Positions 31,822 to 40,819 of a stretch of 64,000 bases of DNA are shown in pieces; within the stretch, counting starts at the first letter, position 1; the number at the start of each line of letters is the position of its first letter. The notes under the pieces were generated by a model. It searched no databases and was not told the origin of the DNA. It saw nothing but the letters and a program-made list of their open reading frames with translations. Position numbers and translations under genes: made by a program. The stretch lies in contig NZ_JAAXLS010000001.1 in assembly GCF_012328925.1 (NCBI RefSeq), positions 434,001 to 498,000 of the forward strand, in the 5' to 3' direction. The stretch is from Amycolatopsis acididurans (GTDB lineage Bacteria > Actinomycetota > Actinomycetes > Mycobacteriales > Pseudonocardiaceae).

Positions 31822-33741
31822 GTGAGAGATGGCGACATCGCAAGGACACTTTCGGCCGTGTGCGACGCTTTCCTGCCTTCGCTGTCGCCACCGCCGGGCG
31901 CGGACGAGGCGCTCGCGGACTTCTACCGCGACGGTGCGCTCGCCCGCGGTATCGACCAGACCGTCCAGGACGGCCTCCCGGGGTTGTCCGCGAGCCTGCG
32001 CGACGCCGTCGACGCCGCGCTGGAACACCTGGCCTCGCTCGGATTCGCCGACGCCGGGGACCCGGTGCGGCTGCTCGCCGAGGCCGCCGAGCGGAATCCC
32101 CAGCTGCGCCTGGGAATCCGGCAGCTGCGGTCGATGACCTTCGGCACGTTCGTCGGCGCCGTGGACGACGGCGGCCGCAATCCCGCGTGGCCCGTGATCG
32201 GCTACCCGGGACCGCCCACGGTGGACATCGGCGAAACCCCGGGGCGCATCGCCGTGACCGAGCCGGGGGAGACGCTGGCGGCGGACGTGTGCGTGATCGG
32301 TTCGGGTGCTGGGGGAGCGGTCATCGCGGCCCGCGCGGCGCAGGCCGGGCATTCCGTGGTGATCGTCGAGGCGGGTGCCCGGCGCGACGAGTCCGACTTC
32401 GACCAGATCGACTCGCACGCGAGCCGGATGTTCCTGCGCGGCGGCGCGTTGTTCTCCGACAGCGGCAGCGTCGGGGTGCTCGCCGGTTCGGTGCTCGGCG
32501 GCGGCACACTGATCAACTCGATGGTCTGCCTGCGCACGCCCGCCGCGATCCGCGCACTGTGGGCCACCGAGGGTCTGTCCGATGTGGATGGTCCGGAGTT
32601 CGACAAGTACACCGATCTGGTGTGGGAACGGCTGGGCGTCAACACCGACGCGACCGTCCACAACGCCAACACCCGCGCCATGATCGCCGGTCTCGCCGCG
32701 CACGGCTATGCGCACGAACCGTTGCCGCGTAACGCGAAACGGTCCGATCAGCCGGAGTACTGCGGCTTCTGCAACGCCGGCTGCCGTCGCGGGTCGAAGC
32801 TGTCCGTGCTGCACACCTACCTGCGGGACGCGGTCGAGGCTGGGGCGCGGATCGTCACGGACTGCACAGTCGAGCGGATCACCACGAGCCAGGGCCGTGC
32901 GACCGGGGTCGTCGCCGACCGCAACGGCAGGCCGCTGCGCATCGACGCACCGACGGTGGTGGTCGCGGCCGGTGGCGTCGAGTCGCCCGCCGTCCTGCTG
33001 CGGTCCGGGATCGGCGGGCCGGCCACCGGCAAGAACCTGCGCCTGCATCCCGCGTGGATCGTCACCGGCGTCTACGACCAGCCGATCGAGGCCTGGAGCG
33101 GGCAGATCCAGTCCGCGGTGAGCTTCGACCTCGCGCACTGCGAGGACGGGACCGGATTCCTCGTCGAGAGCCTGACGCTGAACCCGCTGACCTGGGCGGG
33201 ACAGACCCCGTTCCGGGACGCGGCCGCACACCGGCGGATGCTGCGGAAGCTGCCCTACTTCGCCACGTGGCACGGCGTCGCGCACGATCACGGCGGCGGC
33301 GAGGTCTACCTCGACCGCGACGGCAAGGCCGCGATCCGCTGGGATCTCGACGACGAGATCGACCTTCGCGTCGCCCGCCGCGCCCACGTCGAACTCGCCC
33401 GGATGCACCGCGCCGCCGGGGCGAAGGAGATCTTCACGTTCCACTGGAACGACCACAGCTGGCGCCGCGGCGAGGACTTCGACGCCTACCTGACCCGTCT
33501 CACGACCGCACCCGCGGGCGAGCACACCGCGTTTTCCGCGCACCAGATGGGGTCATGCCGTCTGGGCGCCGACCCGTCGACCTCGGTCGCGGACGGCCGG
33601 GGCCGGCTGCACGACACGGCCGGGGTGTGGATCGGGGACGCCTCGGCGCTGCCGACCGCGCCCGGCGTCAACCCGATGATCACGATCATGGCGCTCGCCG
33701 AGCGCACCGCCGCCGCTCTCGTGGCCTCCCTGCACGCTTAG
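31822..33741 (+). CDS. GMC oxidoreductase with an N-terminal gluconate-dehydrogenase-subunit-3-like domain
   Basis: 639 residues. Residues about 1-130 are a helical domain like that fused to long-chain alcohol oxidases. FAD motif VCVIGSGAGGAVIAARAAQA near 155, GSVLGGGTLINSMVCLRTP, the Cys-rich YCGFCNAGCRRGSKLS segment, and the C-terminal GMC pair His in AHQMGSCRLGADPST and Asn in PGVNPMITIMALAERTA. It should oxidise an alcohol group to aldehyde using FAD. GTG 31822 follows GGAAGGGG. First gene of the second IclR-palindrome operon; the aldehyde dehydrogenase at 37113 is the natural next step. Confidence 0.9.
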   Translation: MRDGDIARTLSAVCDAFLPSLSPPPGADEALADFYRDGALARGIDQTVQDGLPGLSASLRDAVDAALEHLASLGFADAGDPVRLLAEAAERNPQLRLGIRQLRSMTFGTFVGAVDDGGRNPAWPVIGYPGPPTVDIGETPGRIAVTEPGETLAADVCVIGSGAGGAVIAARAAQAGHSVVIVEAGARRDESDFDQIDSHASRMFLRGGALFSDSGSVGVLAGSVLGGGTLINSMVCLRTPAAIRALWATEGLSDVDGPEFDKYTDLVWERLGVNTDATVHNANTRAMIAGLAAHGYAHEPLPRNAKRSDQPEYCGFCNAGCRRGSKLSVLHTYLRDAVEAGARIVTDCTVERITTSQGRATGVVADRNGRPLRIDAPTVVVAAGGVESPAVLLRSGIGGPATGKNLRLHPAWIVTGVYDQPIEAWSGQIQSAVSFDLAHCEDGTGFLVESLTLNPLTWAGQTPFRDAAAHRRMLRKLPYFATWHGVAHDHGGGEVYLDRDGKAAIRWDLDDEIDLRVARRAHVELARMHRAAGAKEIFTFHWNDHSWRRGEDFDAYLTRLTTAPAGEHTAFSAHQMGSCRLGADPSTSVADGRGRLHDTAGVWIGDASALPTAPGVNPMITIMALAERTAAALVASLHA

Positions 33742-33758
33742 CCCCCGGAGGAATCGCC

Positions 33759-35180
33759 TTGCTGGAACGGACAACGTCGGAGCCCCAGGAAGACGGGGTC
33801 CGGCACACGATCGACGACAACTCGCTCACCCCGGTCCCCGAACACGAACGCAAGTCCGGCTGGTACCTGTCCTGGCTTCCGGCGGGCGTGGCCACCTCGC
33901 TGCTGCAACTGACGCTCGCCGGCACCATCACCGCGCTCGTCGGCTCGATACTGGGCCTGCTCGCCGGGGTGCTCGCGGCGGTGTTCGTGCTCACGATCGG
34001 CTGGCTGTTCGGCAACATCGCCCGGGTGGAGGGCCTGTCCGGGACCGTACTGCCCCGCTTCTACGGGCTCGGCCTGCGCGGGTCGGCGATCTCCTCGCTC
34101 GCGTTCGCCATCATGATCATCGGGTTCTGCGCGAGCGAAAACGTGTTGCTGTACAACGGAACCCTGTTCGCGCTGGGCTGGCAGGACACCACCGGCGCGC
34201 GGGTGCTGATCTACGGCGTGCTCACCGTGCTGTGGGTGGCGCTGTCGATGTTCGGCATCAAGGTCGTCACCCGCACCTCCTCGGCGCTGGTGATCGTCTT
34301 CCTGCTGCTGCTCGCGTACATGGTGTTCCGCATCTACGACACCTCCGACGTGACGCTGAACGAGGCGTTCACCCGGGCCGCGACCGTGGCCACCGGTTCC
34401 GGTGCGTCCCGGTTCTTCGAGGTCGTCGGCATCCTCGGCGGGCAGGGCGCCGCGCTGATCCTGGTCAACGCCGACTACACGCGCTACGCCCGCAGCCGGT
34501 CCTCGGTCGGCGGGGTGAACCTGGTCGGCGTGATCATGCTCGACATCGTCGGCATCGCGCTCGGCATCCTGGTGCTGACCGGCGGCAGCACCCTGGCGGG
34601 CGACTACCTCGTGGCGCACGGGCAGGCCACGCCCGCCACCGCGGCCGCCGACGCGGCGGTGCTGGCGACCACCAACACCGGCGCCTACTTCGTCATCGTG
34701 TCCGGCATGGTCGGCTTCGCCCTGATGTACGTGGCACAGGCCAAGGTCCAGGTGCTCAACGTCTACTCCGGATCGCTGGCGCTGTCGAACCTGTGGCACG
34801 TGCTCACCGGCCGCCACCCCAACCGGTTCGTGATGATCCTGCTCGCCAACGCGGTGTGCCTGCTGCTGATCGCGGCCGGGGTGTTCAACCACCTGTCCGG
34901 CTTCATCAGCGTGCTCGGCATGATCATGATGGGCATCATCGCGACCGCCATCGCCGACTACTACCTGGTGTCCACACGGGAGCCACGCGATCCCGGCGCG
35001 GTCGAACCGGTCAACTGGGCGGGTGTGGTGACGGTGGCCGTGTCGTCGGTCGTGGCGTACGTGCTGTCGGAGACCGGGGCGTTCCCGTTCGGTTTCCTCA
35101 GCGCCACCGTGCTGTGCCTGATCCTGTATCCGATCGTGCGGACGTCCGTGCTCAAGCCGAGGGCGGTGGCGCATGCCTGA
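33759..35180 (+). CDS. NCS1/purine-cytosine permease family transporter
   Basis: 473 residues with 12 membrane helices after a polar N-terminus (SLTPVPEHERKSGWYLSWLP). The GxQxAA-like segment GGQGAALILVNADYTRYARS and the overall helix pattern match the cytosine/purines, uracil, thiamine, allantoin (NCS1) family. NCS1 proteins import N-heterocycles and hydantoins, which is a clue to the regulon's substrate. TTG start 33759-33761 follows a strong CCGGAGGAATCGCC site. It lies 17 bp after the GMC gene and overlaps the following hydrolase by 8 bp. Confidence 0.87.
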   Translation: MLERTTSEPQEDGVRHTIDDNSLTPVPEHERKSGWYLSWLPAGVATSLLQLTLAGTITALVGSILGLLAGVLAAVFVLTIGWLFGNIARVEGLSGTVLPRFYGLGLRGSAISSLAFAIMIIGFCASENVLLYNGTLFALGWQDTTGARVLIYGVLTVLWVALSMFGIKVVTRTSSALVIVFLLLLAYMVFRIYDTSDVTLNEAFTRAATVATGSGASRFFEVVGILGGQGAALILVNADYTRYARSRSSVGGVNLVGVIMLDIVGIALGILVLTGGSTLAGDYLVAHGQATPATAAADAAVLATTNTGAYFVIVSGMVGFALMYVAQAKVQVLNVYSGSLALSNLWHVLTGRHPNRFVMILLANAVCLLLIAAGVFNHLSGFISVLGMIMMGIIATAIADYYLVSTREPRDPGAVEPVNWAGVVTVAVSSVVAYVLSETGAFPFGFLSATVLCLILYPIVRTSVLKPRAVAHA

Positions 35181-35976
35181 GGTCCGCAAGGCCTACGCCG
35201 ACACCTCGCTGGGCCAGGTGCACTACGCGGAAGCGGGCACCGGGCCGGCGATCCTGCTGCTGCACCAGACTCCGCGTTCGCACGACGAGTTCCGCGAGGT
35301 GCAGCCCCTGCTGGCCGAAGCGCACCGGGCCATCGCGGTGGACATGCCGGGCTTCGGCCAGAGCGTCCGGTTGCCGGCGCCGCAGACCATCGAGATGTTC
35401 GCGCGCGGCGTGCTCGCCTTCCTCGACGCGCTCGGACTGGACGATGCGGCCGTCCTCGGCCACCACACGGGCGGTGCGGTCGGGATCGAACTCGCCGCGA
35501 TCGCACCGGAACGCGTGCGGGCGCTGATGCTGTCCTCGACGCCGTGGACGGGACCGGACTACCGCGCCGCCCACGCCGGCCGCACGACCGTCGACGAGGT
35601 CGAACCCACCGGCGACGGGCAGCACCTGGTCGAGATGTGGGGCATCCGCCGCCCGTACTACCCGGCCGGCCGGCCCGACCTGCGTGACCGTTTCCTGCAC
35701 GACGCGCTCGCGCACGGGGTCGATCCGGCCGAGGGACATCGGGCCTGCGTGCGCTACCGGATGGAGGACCGGATCGGGCTGGTGACGGCGCCGGTGCTGC
35801 TGATCGGCGCGGAGGCCGACCCGTTCGCCTTCCCCGACGTGCCCAAGCTGGAGCGGCAACTGGTGAACGCGAAGCGCCTGGCGGTGGCGAGCATCCCCGG
35901 CGGCATGGTCCCGTTGATGGAGCAATGCCCGCGGGAGGTGGCCGCCGCCGTGCTGTCCTTCCTCGGCGGGGACTGA
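35173..35976 (+). CDS. Alpha/beta hydrolase fold protein with an altered catalytic triad
   Basis: 267 residues with a clear alpha/beta-hydrolase fold (AILLLHQTPRSHDEFREVQP, AIAVDMPGFGQSVRLPAP). The nucleophile elbow reads LGHHTGGAVG, placing His98 where Ser is normally found. The late catalytic His is also missing: IPGGMVPLMEQCP has Met245 at the usual His position. Asp216 (GAEADPF) is retained. It may be a non-hydrolytic member of the fold (for example lyase- or dioxygenase-like) or use other residues. It overlaps the permease gene and precedes a flavin monooxygenase by 13 bp. Confidence 0.85.
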   Translation: MPEVRKAYADTSLGQVHYAEAGTGPAILLLHQTPRSHDEFREVQPLLAEAHRAIAVDMPGFGQSVRLPAPQTIEMFARGVLAFLDALGLDDAAVLGHHTGGAVGIELAAIAPERVRALMLSSTPWTGPDYRAAHAGRTTVDEVEPTGDGQHLVEMWGIRRPYYPAGRPDLRDRFLHDALAHGVDPAEGHRACVRYRMEDRIGLVTAPVLLIGAEADPFAFPDVPKLERQLVNAKRLAVASIPGGMVPLMEQCPREVAAAVLSFLGGD

Positions 35977-35989
35977 ACGAGGAGGGGCC

Positions 35990-37105
35990 ATGGGACTGTT
36001 CGAAGACGTGCTCGCCGAACTGGCCGAGCGCAGGCAGGAGTTCCGCGAGCAGCGGTACGTGCCACGCGATTTCGTGGACAAGCTCAAACCGCTCGGCATC
36101 TATCGTGCCTCGACACCGGCCCGGTTCGGCGGCCGGCCACTGCCGCCCGCCGAGTTCCTGCGCATGATCGAGCGGATTTCCACGGTGGACGGATCGGCAG
36201 GCTGGGTCGCGAGTTTCGGCTCCCAGCTGGTCTATCTGGGCTCGCTGCCGCTGGACACGCAGGCGAAGATGTTCGCGGACGGGCCGGACGTCGTGTTCGC
36301 CGGGGCGCTGTTCCCGGTGCAGGAGGCGGTGCCTACGGAGCGCGGGTTCCGGGTCAGCGGCCGGTGGAAGTTCGCCAGCGGCTGCATGGCCGCCGACATC
36401 GTCTGCGTCGGCATCCCCGGCGACGACGCCTCCGCCGGCAAACCCCGCGGCGCGCTGCTGCGGCCACAGGACGTCGAGATCGTGCGCGAGTGGAACGTCG
36501 AGGGCATGCGTGGCACCGGCTCGTTCGACCTCGTCGTGAACGATGTCGAGGTCGGCAGGGAGTGGACGTTCGTGCGTGGCGGCGAGCCCGTCGTCGACGA
36601 GCCGCTCTACCAGTACCCGGCGATCACCTACGCGGCGCAGTCGCTGTCGGTGGTGTCGGCCGGGGTCGCCCGCGCCGTGCTCGACTTCGCCGAAGACGTC
36701 GGCAGCGGGCGCGCCGGCATCACCGGCGCGCCGAAGCTCGCCGACCGCGCCTACTACCGCTCCGCCCTCGCCGAAGCGGAGGCCGCGCTGCGCTCGGCCC
36801 GCGCCTACTTCTACGAGGCCGCGGACGAAGCGTGGCAGGGCATCCTGGACGGCGACGGCGTGAGCGACCGCCGCAACGCCCACCTGAGGCTGTCGGCAGC
36901 GCACCTGGCGCGCACCGCGTCGGAGGTGGTCGATCGTGTCATGTCCGTCTCCGGCACCGGCGTGATCTTCAGCGACCATCCGCTGCGGCAGCTGGTGGCC
37001 GACGCGCAGGTGCCGCAGTCGCACGCTTTCCTGAGCCTGGCGATGTTTGACGCGGCAGGCGCCGTCTTCATGGGGCAACCGCCGACCGTTCCCGCTTTCC
37101 GTTAG
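35990..37105 (+). CDS. Acyl-CoA-dehydrogenase-fold flavin monooxygenase (group D, HsaA/HpaB-like oxygenase)
   Basis: 371 residues. PLGIYRASTPARFGGRPLPP, ERISTVDGSAGWVASFGSQL, VSGRWKFASGCMAADIVCVG, WNVEGMRGTGSFDLVVNDVE and a C-terminal SGTGVIFSDHPLRQLVADAQ match oxygenase components of two-component flavin monooxygenases, which hydroxylate phenols or steroids with FMNH2 or FADH2. The acyl-CoA dehydrogenase catalytic Glu is not expected here. No flavin reductase is encoded beside it. ATG 35990 follows ACGAGGAGGGGCC. It could hydroxylate a phenolic intermediate of the regulon's pathway. Confidence 0.85.
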   Translation: MGLFEDVLAELAERRQEFREQRYVPRDFVDKLKPLGIYRASTPARFGGRPLPPAEFLRMIERISTVDGSAGWVASFGSQLVYLGSLPLDTQAKMFADGPDVVFAGALFPVQEAVPTERGFRVSGRWKFASGCMAADIVCVGIPGDDASAGKPRGALLRPQDVEIVREWNVEGMRGTGSFDLVVNDVEVGREWTFVRGGEPVVDEPLYQYPAITYAAQSLSVVSAGVARAVLDFAEDVGSGRAGITGAPKLADRAYYRSALAEAEAALRSARAYFYEAADEAWQGILDGDGVSDRRNAHLRLSAAHLARTASEVVDRVMSVSGTGVIFSDHPLRQLVADAQVPQSHAFLSLAMFDAAGAVFMGQPPTVPAFR

Positions 37106-37112
37106 GAGCCGC

Positions 37113-38585
37113 ATGCCCGTCCACACCAGATTCGAGCCCGCGGGCGACTACCGGCTGTTCCTCGGCGGGCAGTGGCGGCAGCCGGCCGGTGCGTTCGAGG
37201 CGATCGACCCGAGCACGGGCAAACCGTGGGCGGTGCTCGGGCAGGCCTCGGCCGAGCAGGCCGGCGAGGCGGTCGCGGCGGCGCGCACCGCCCTGCGGAC
37301 CTGGCGGCGCAGCACCGTCGCGAACCGGCAGCGGATCCTGTGGCAGATCGCCGACCGCATCGAGGCCGATCCCGATCGCTGGGCGCGGCTGCTCGCGACC
37401 GAGAACGGCCGCCCGATCCGCGAGGCCTCCGTCGCCGACGTACCCGACAGCGCGGCGATCTTCCGGTTCTTCTCCGGCCTGACCCGCGACCTGCGGGGAG
37501 ACCAGGTACCGGTCGAGGACCCGCACTCGCTGGTCTACTCGACCCGCGAGCCGCTGGGCGTCGTCGCGGCCGTGCTGCCGTGGAACTCGCCGCTGATCAC
37601 GCTGGCCAACAAGATCGCGCCCGCCCTCGCCGCGGGCAACACGGTGGTGGTGAAGCCGTCCGAGTTCGCCACCGCGAGCGTGCTCGAATTCTGCGCGCTG
37701 GTGGAGGATCTGCTGCCGCCGGGCGTGCTGAACGTGGTCAGCGGCGGTCCGGAGACCGGCGCGGCCCTGGTTTCGCATCCCGATGTCGCGCTGGTGACGC
37801 TCACCGGCGGCGGGCCGACCGCGCGCCGGATCATGGCGGGCGCCGCGAGCGCGCTGACCCCGTCTCTGATGGAACTCGGCGGCAAGGGCGCGCTGATCGT
37901 CGCGCACGACGCCGACCTCGACAGGGCCGTCACCGACGCGGTGAACGGCATCTACCTCGCCAACGGGGAGGCGTGCGTGGCGGCGTCGCGGTTGCTGCTG
38001 CACGAGAGCATCGCCGAGGAGTTCCTCGGCAGGTTCGCGGCGATCGCCGACTCGATCCGGGTCGGCGACGCGCTGGACGAGTCGACCCAGCTGGGGCCGC
38101 TGGTGTCGCGGCAGCACCACGAACGCGTGCTCGCCCATCTCGCGCGCGCCCGCACCGAAGGGGTGCGGGTGCTCACCGGGGACGCGCCGGTCGGCTCGGA
38201 CGGGTTCTTCGTGCGGCCGACGCTGCTGCACGACACCAGCGGGGGAGCGTCGGTGTTGTCGGAGGAGATCTTCGGGCCGGTCACCGTCGCCGAGACGTTC
38301 ACCGGCTACGACGACGCGGTAGCGCGCGCGAACAACACGCCCTACGGGCTCGCGGCCGGGGTGTGGACGGCCGACCTGACGCGGGCGCACCTGATCGCGC
38401 GCGAACTGGACGCCGGGATCGTGTGGGTCAACAAGTGGTTCGACCTGCCGGCGGGCGTGCCGATGGGCGGCGTGAAGGCCAGCGGGTTCGGCCGCGAGCT
38501 GTGCTGGGAGACCCTGTTGCAGTACAGCGCCGCCAAGGTGGTGAACATCGGCCTCGGCGCGCAGCGGGTGTCGCTGTGGGGTTGA
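37113..38585 (+). CDS. NAD(P)+-dependent aldehyde dehydrogenase
   Basis: 490 residues, complete ALDH. AAVLPWNSPLITLANKIAPA with VVVKPSEFA (cofactor site), the general base near Glu254 in SLMELGGKGALIV and the nucleophile near Cys288 in NGEACVAASRLL, plus EEIFGPVTVAETF. ATG 37113 follows TTAGGAGCC; it lies 7 bp after the flavin monooxygenase. Probably oxidises the aldehyde formed by the GMC oxidase to an acid that the next gene activates. Confidence 0.92.
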   Translation: MPVHTRFEPAGDYRLFLGGQWRQPAGAFEAIDPSTGKPWAVLGQASAEQAGEAVAAARTALRTWRRSTVANRQRILWQIADRIEADPDRWARLLATENGRPIREASVADVPDSAAIFRFFSGLTRDLRGDQVPVEDPHSLVYSTREPLGVVAAVLPWNSPLITLANKIAPALAAGNTVVVKPSEFATASVLEFCALVEDLLPPGVLNVVSGGPETGAALVSHPDVALVTLTGGGPTARRIMAGAASALTPSLMELGGKGALIVAHDADLDRAVTDAVNGIYLANGEACVAASRLLLHESIAEEFLGRFAAIADSIRVGDALDESTQLGPLVSRQHHERVLAHLARARTEGVRVLTGDAPVGSDGFFVRPTLLHDTSGGASVLSEEIFGPVTVAETFTGYDDAVARANNTPYGLAAGVWTADLTRAHLIARELDAGIVWVNKWFDLPAGVPMGGVKASGFGRELCWETLLQYSAAKVVNIGLGAQRVSLWG

Positions 38586-38652
38586 TCGCAGGCGGTCCGG
38601 TGACCGAGAAGGCCCGTTGCCGGGGTGTGCCCGCGCGGGGGAGCGTGCGGCT

Positions 38653-40122
38653 ATGACGCCGGTCCGTTCGTTCGCCGAGGCCGTGCTCGCCCGTGCCGAG
38701 ACGGCGCCCGGCGACGAGGTGATCCGGCCGGCGGGCGAACCCGGCTGGACCGCGGCCCGGCTGGCCGAGCGGGCGACCGCGATCGCGCGGGGACTGACCC
38801 GCCTGGCAGGCCCCGGTGATCTCGTCGCGACGGCGGTGCGCAACGGGCCCGAGGCGGTCGCGCTCACCACGGCGCTGTCGATGCTGGGCGCGGTCGAACT
38901 GCCGCTGCCCGCCGAGCTCGATGCCGGCTGGGCGCGACAGCTCGCGAAATCCGGGGGCTGCGTGGCGACGATCGCCGATTCCGCGCGGTTGGGCGGAGAA
39001 CCGCATCTCGCCGGGCTGGCGGAGTCCACTGTGGTCATCGGCGACCTGGGTGGTGACGGGCCGCTGCCGCGATTCGTCCCCGAGCTGAGCACACCCGCGT
39101 TGGTGATGACGACCTCCGGAACCACGGGAAGGCCGAAGGGCGCCGTGTTGCCGAACGGGGCGGGGCTCGGCCAGGCGCGGCGCGTGCAACGGGCGATGCG
39201 CTACGACTCCTCGGACGTGCTGTACAACTTCTTTCCCTGGCAGCACATCAACGCCCGGCATGCCGCCTTCCTGCCCGCACTGCTGGGTGGCTCGGTGCTG
39301 GTGGTGGGCCGCCGGTTCTCCGCGAGCCGCTTCTGGGACATGGCGCGGGCGGAGGGTGTCACGGCGTTCAACTTCATGGGTGCGGTGTGCGTGATGCTGC
39401 TGCGGCAGCACGAGCGGGATCGCTCGCACCCGGTCCGGCGTGCCTACGGCGGCCCGGCCCCGGCCTGGCTGGTGCACGAGATGGCCGAACGGTTCGGCGT
39501 GCGGTTGCTGCAGGCCTACGCCTGCACGGAACTCGGGGACGTGGCGACGACCCCGGTGGACGAACTGTGTCCCGGCGCGGCGGGCCGGCCCGTGCCCGAA
39601 TACGAGGTGCGGGTCTCCGACGGCGAACTGCTTGTCCGTCCACAGTGTCCAGACCTCACCTTCACCGGATACCTCGGCGATCCTGACGCGACGGAGGCGG
39701 CCTGGCGCGACGGCTGGTTCCGCACGGGCGACCAGGCGAGGATCGAGGACGGCTGGCTGTACTTCGAGGGCCGCTCCGCCGACGTGATCCGGAGGCGGGG
39801 CATCAACATCAGCGCGGTCAGCGTGGAAGAGGCGGCGGCGTCGATGCCGGGGGTGGCGGCGGCCGCCGCGGTCGGGGTCGCGTCGGAACTCACCGAGGAC
39901 GAGGTCCTGCTGGTGGTGGTGCCCGCGCCGGGGGAGACCCTCGATCCGGCCGCCGTGCGCGCCCACTGCGCCGCGCGGCTGCCGCGGCATTCCGTGCCGA
40001 GGTACGTGAGCGTCGAAAAAGACCTGCCGCGCAACGGAAGTCTCAAGGTCGTCCGCGCGCCGTTGCGGGACCGGGGGCTGCCGCCCACAGTGTGGGACGC
40101 GGAAGAAGGAGGAACACGATGA
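38653..40122 (+). CDS. AMP-dependent acyl-CoA synthetase/ligase
   Basis: 489 residues of the ANL superfamily. The P-loop-like A3 motif MTTSGTTGRPKGAVLPNG, A5 region LLQAYACTELGDVATT, A7 WFRTGDQARIEDGW and A8 GRSADVIRRRGINISAVSVE are present. The C-terminal Lys region is diverged (LPRNGSLKVVRAPL rather than PxTxTGKxxK) but keeps the Lys. It would make an acyl-AMP and then an acyl-CoA from a carboxylic acid. The weak ribosome site GCGGGGGAGC and a 67-bp gap suggest either a long operon or a weak internal promoter; an operator half-site (GGTCCG at 38594) precedes it. Overlaps the next gene (ATGA). Confidence 0.88.
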   Translation: MTPVRSFAEAVLARAETAPGDEVIRPAGEPGWTAARLAERATAIARGLTRLAGPGDLVATAVRNGPEAVALTTALSMLGAVELPLPAELDAGWARQLAKSGGCVATIADSARLGGEPHLAGLAESTVVIGDLGGDGPLPRFVPELSTPALVMTTSGTTGRPKGAVLPNGAGLGQARRVQRAMRYDSSDVLYNFFPWQHINARHAAFLPALLGGSVLVVGRRFSASRFWDMARAEGVTAFNFMGAVCVMLLRQHERDRSHPVRRAYGGPAPAWLVHEMAERFGVRLLQAYACTELGDVATTPVDELCPGAAGRPVPEYEVRVSDGELLVRPQCPDLTFTGYLGDPDATEAAWRDGWFRTGDQARIEDGWLYFEGRSADVIRRRGINISAVSVEEAAASMPGVAAAAAVGVASELTEDEVLLVVVPAPGETLDPAAVRAHCAARLPRHSVPRYVSVEKDLPRNGSLKVVRAPLRDRGLPPTVWDAEEGGTR

Positions 40123-40778
40123 CCGAGCACGTGCTGGCGATGACCGACCGGGAAGTGCCGTTCCATCCGCAGAAGGCGGCGCTGCTGGTGATCGACATGA
40201 CGAACGACTTCCTGCGCGAAGGCGCGCCGTACGAATGCGCCGACGGGCGGGCGTTGATCCCGCGGATCAACCGGCTCATCGGGCTGGCGCGGGGTCGCGG
40301 GCTGCCGGTAGTGTGCACGACGCAGGTGCACCACCGCGACGGCGCCGACCTCGGCATGGTGCGCTACCTGCATCCGCTGACCGGTTCCGGCAAGGCACTG
40401 GTGGAAGGCACGCCCGGGGTCGAGCTGCACCCGGACATCGACTTCGACCCGGCGACCGACGAGTTCCTCGTCAAGCGGCGGTACTCGGCGTTCTACGGCA
40501 CGGACCTGGAGAACTTCCTGCGCCGGCGCGGCATCGACTCGGTGATCATCACGGGCGTGGCCACCCACTCCTGCTGTGAGGCCACCGCCCGCGACGCGCT
40601 GTTCCGGGATTTCGCCGTCTACTTCGTCTCCGACGCGACCGCCACCGTCGGGCTCTCCGATGCCGGGTGGGGCTCCTACAGCGCCGAGGAGGTACACCGC
40701 TTCGCGCTGACCGACATCGCCCACTTCCTCGGCCGCGTCGGCACGACGGAGGAGCTCGCGGGGCTGCTGGCGGGGTAG
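40119..40778 (+). CDS. Isochorismatase-like cysteine hydrolase (N-carbamoylsarcosine/maleamate amidohydrolase group)
   Basis: 219 residues. The Asp-Lys-Cys triad is visible: Asp in LLVIDMTNDFLREG, Lys in LVKRRYSAFYGTDLENFL and Cys in GVATHSCCEATARDALFR. Members that cleave amides include maleamate amidohydrolase and N-carbamoylsarcosine amidase, and nicotinate- and creatinine-type pathways use them (family knowledge). Its place at the end of the GMC operon therefore hints that nitrogen is released as ammonia. Overlaps the ligase stop (ATGA). Confidence 0.88.
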   Translation: MTEHVLAMTDREVPFHPQKAALLVIDMTNDFLREGAPYECADGRALIPRINRLIGLARGRGLPVVCTTQVHHRDGADLGMVRYLHPLTGSGKALVEGTPGVELHPDIDFDPATDEFLVKRRYSAFYGTDLENFLRRRGIDSVIITGVATHSCCEATARDALFRDFAVYFVSDATATVGLSDAGWGSYSAEEVHRFALTDIAHFLGRVGTTEELAGLLAG

Positions 40779-40819
40779 GCAGCGACGGACGCCGGCCTGA
40801 CCGCGGCCGGGTCCCGCGG

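Noticed and set aside
38594..38610. Eighth IclR operator before the CoA ligase (GGTCCG-GTGAC-CGAGAA)
   Set aside because: Only one half-site matches; kept as a note in the ligase entry but not counted in the regulon.
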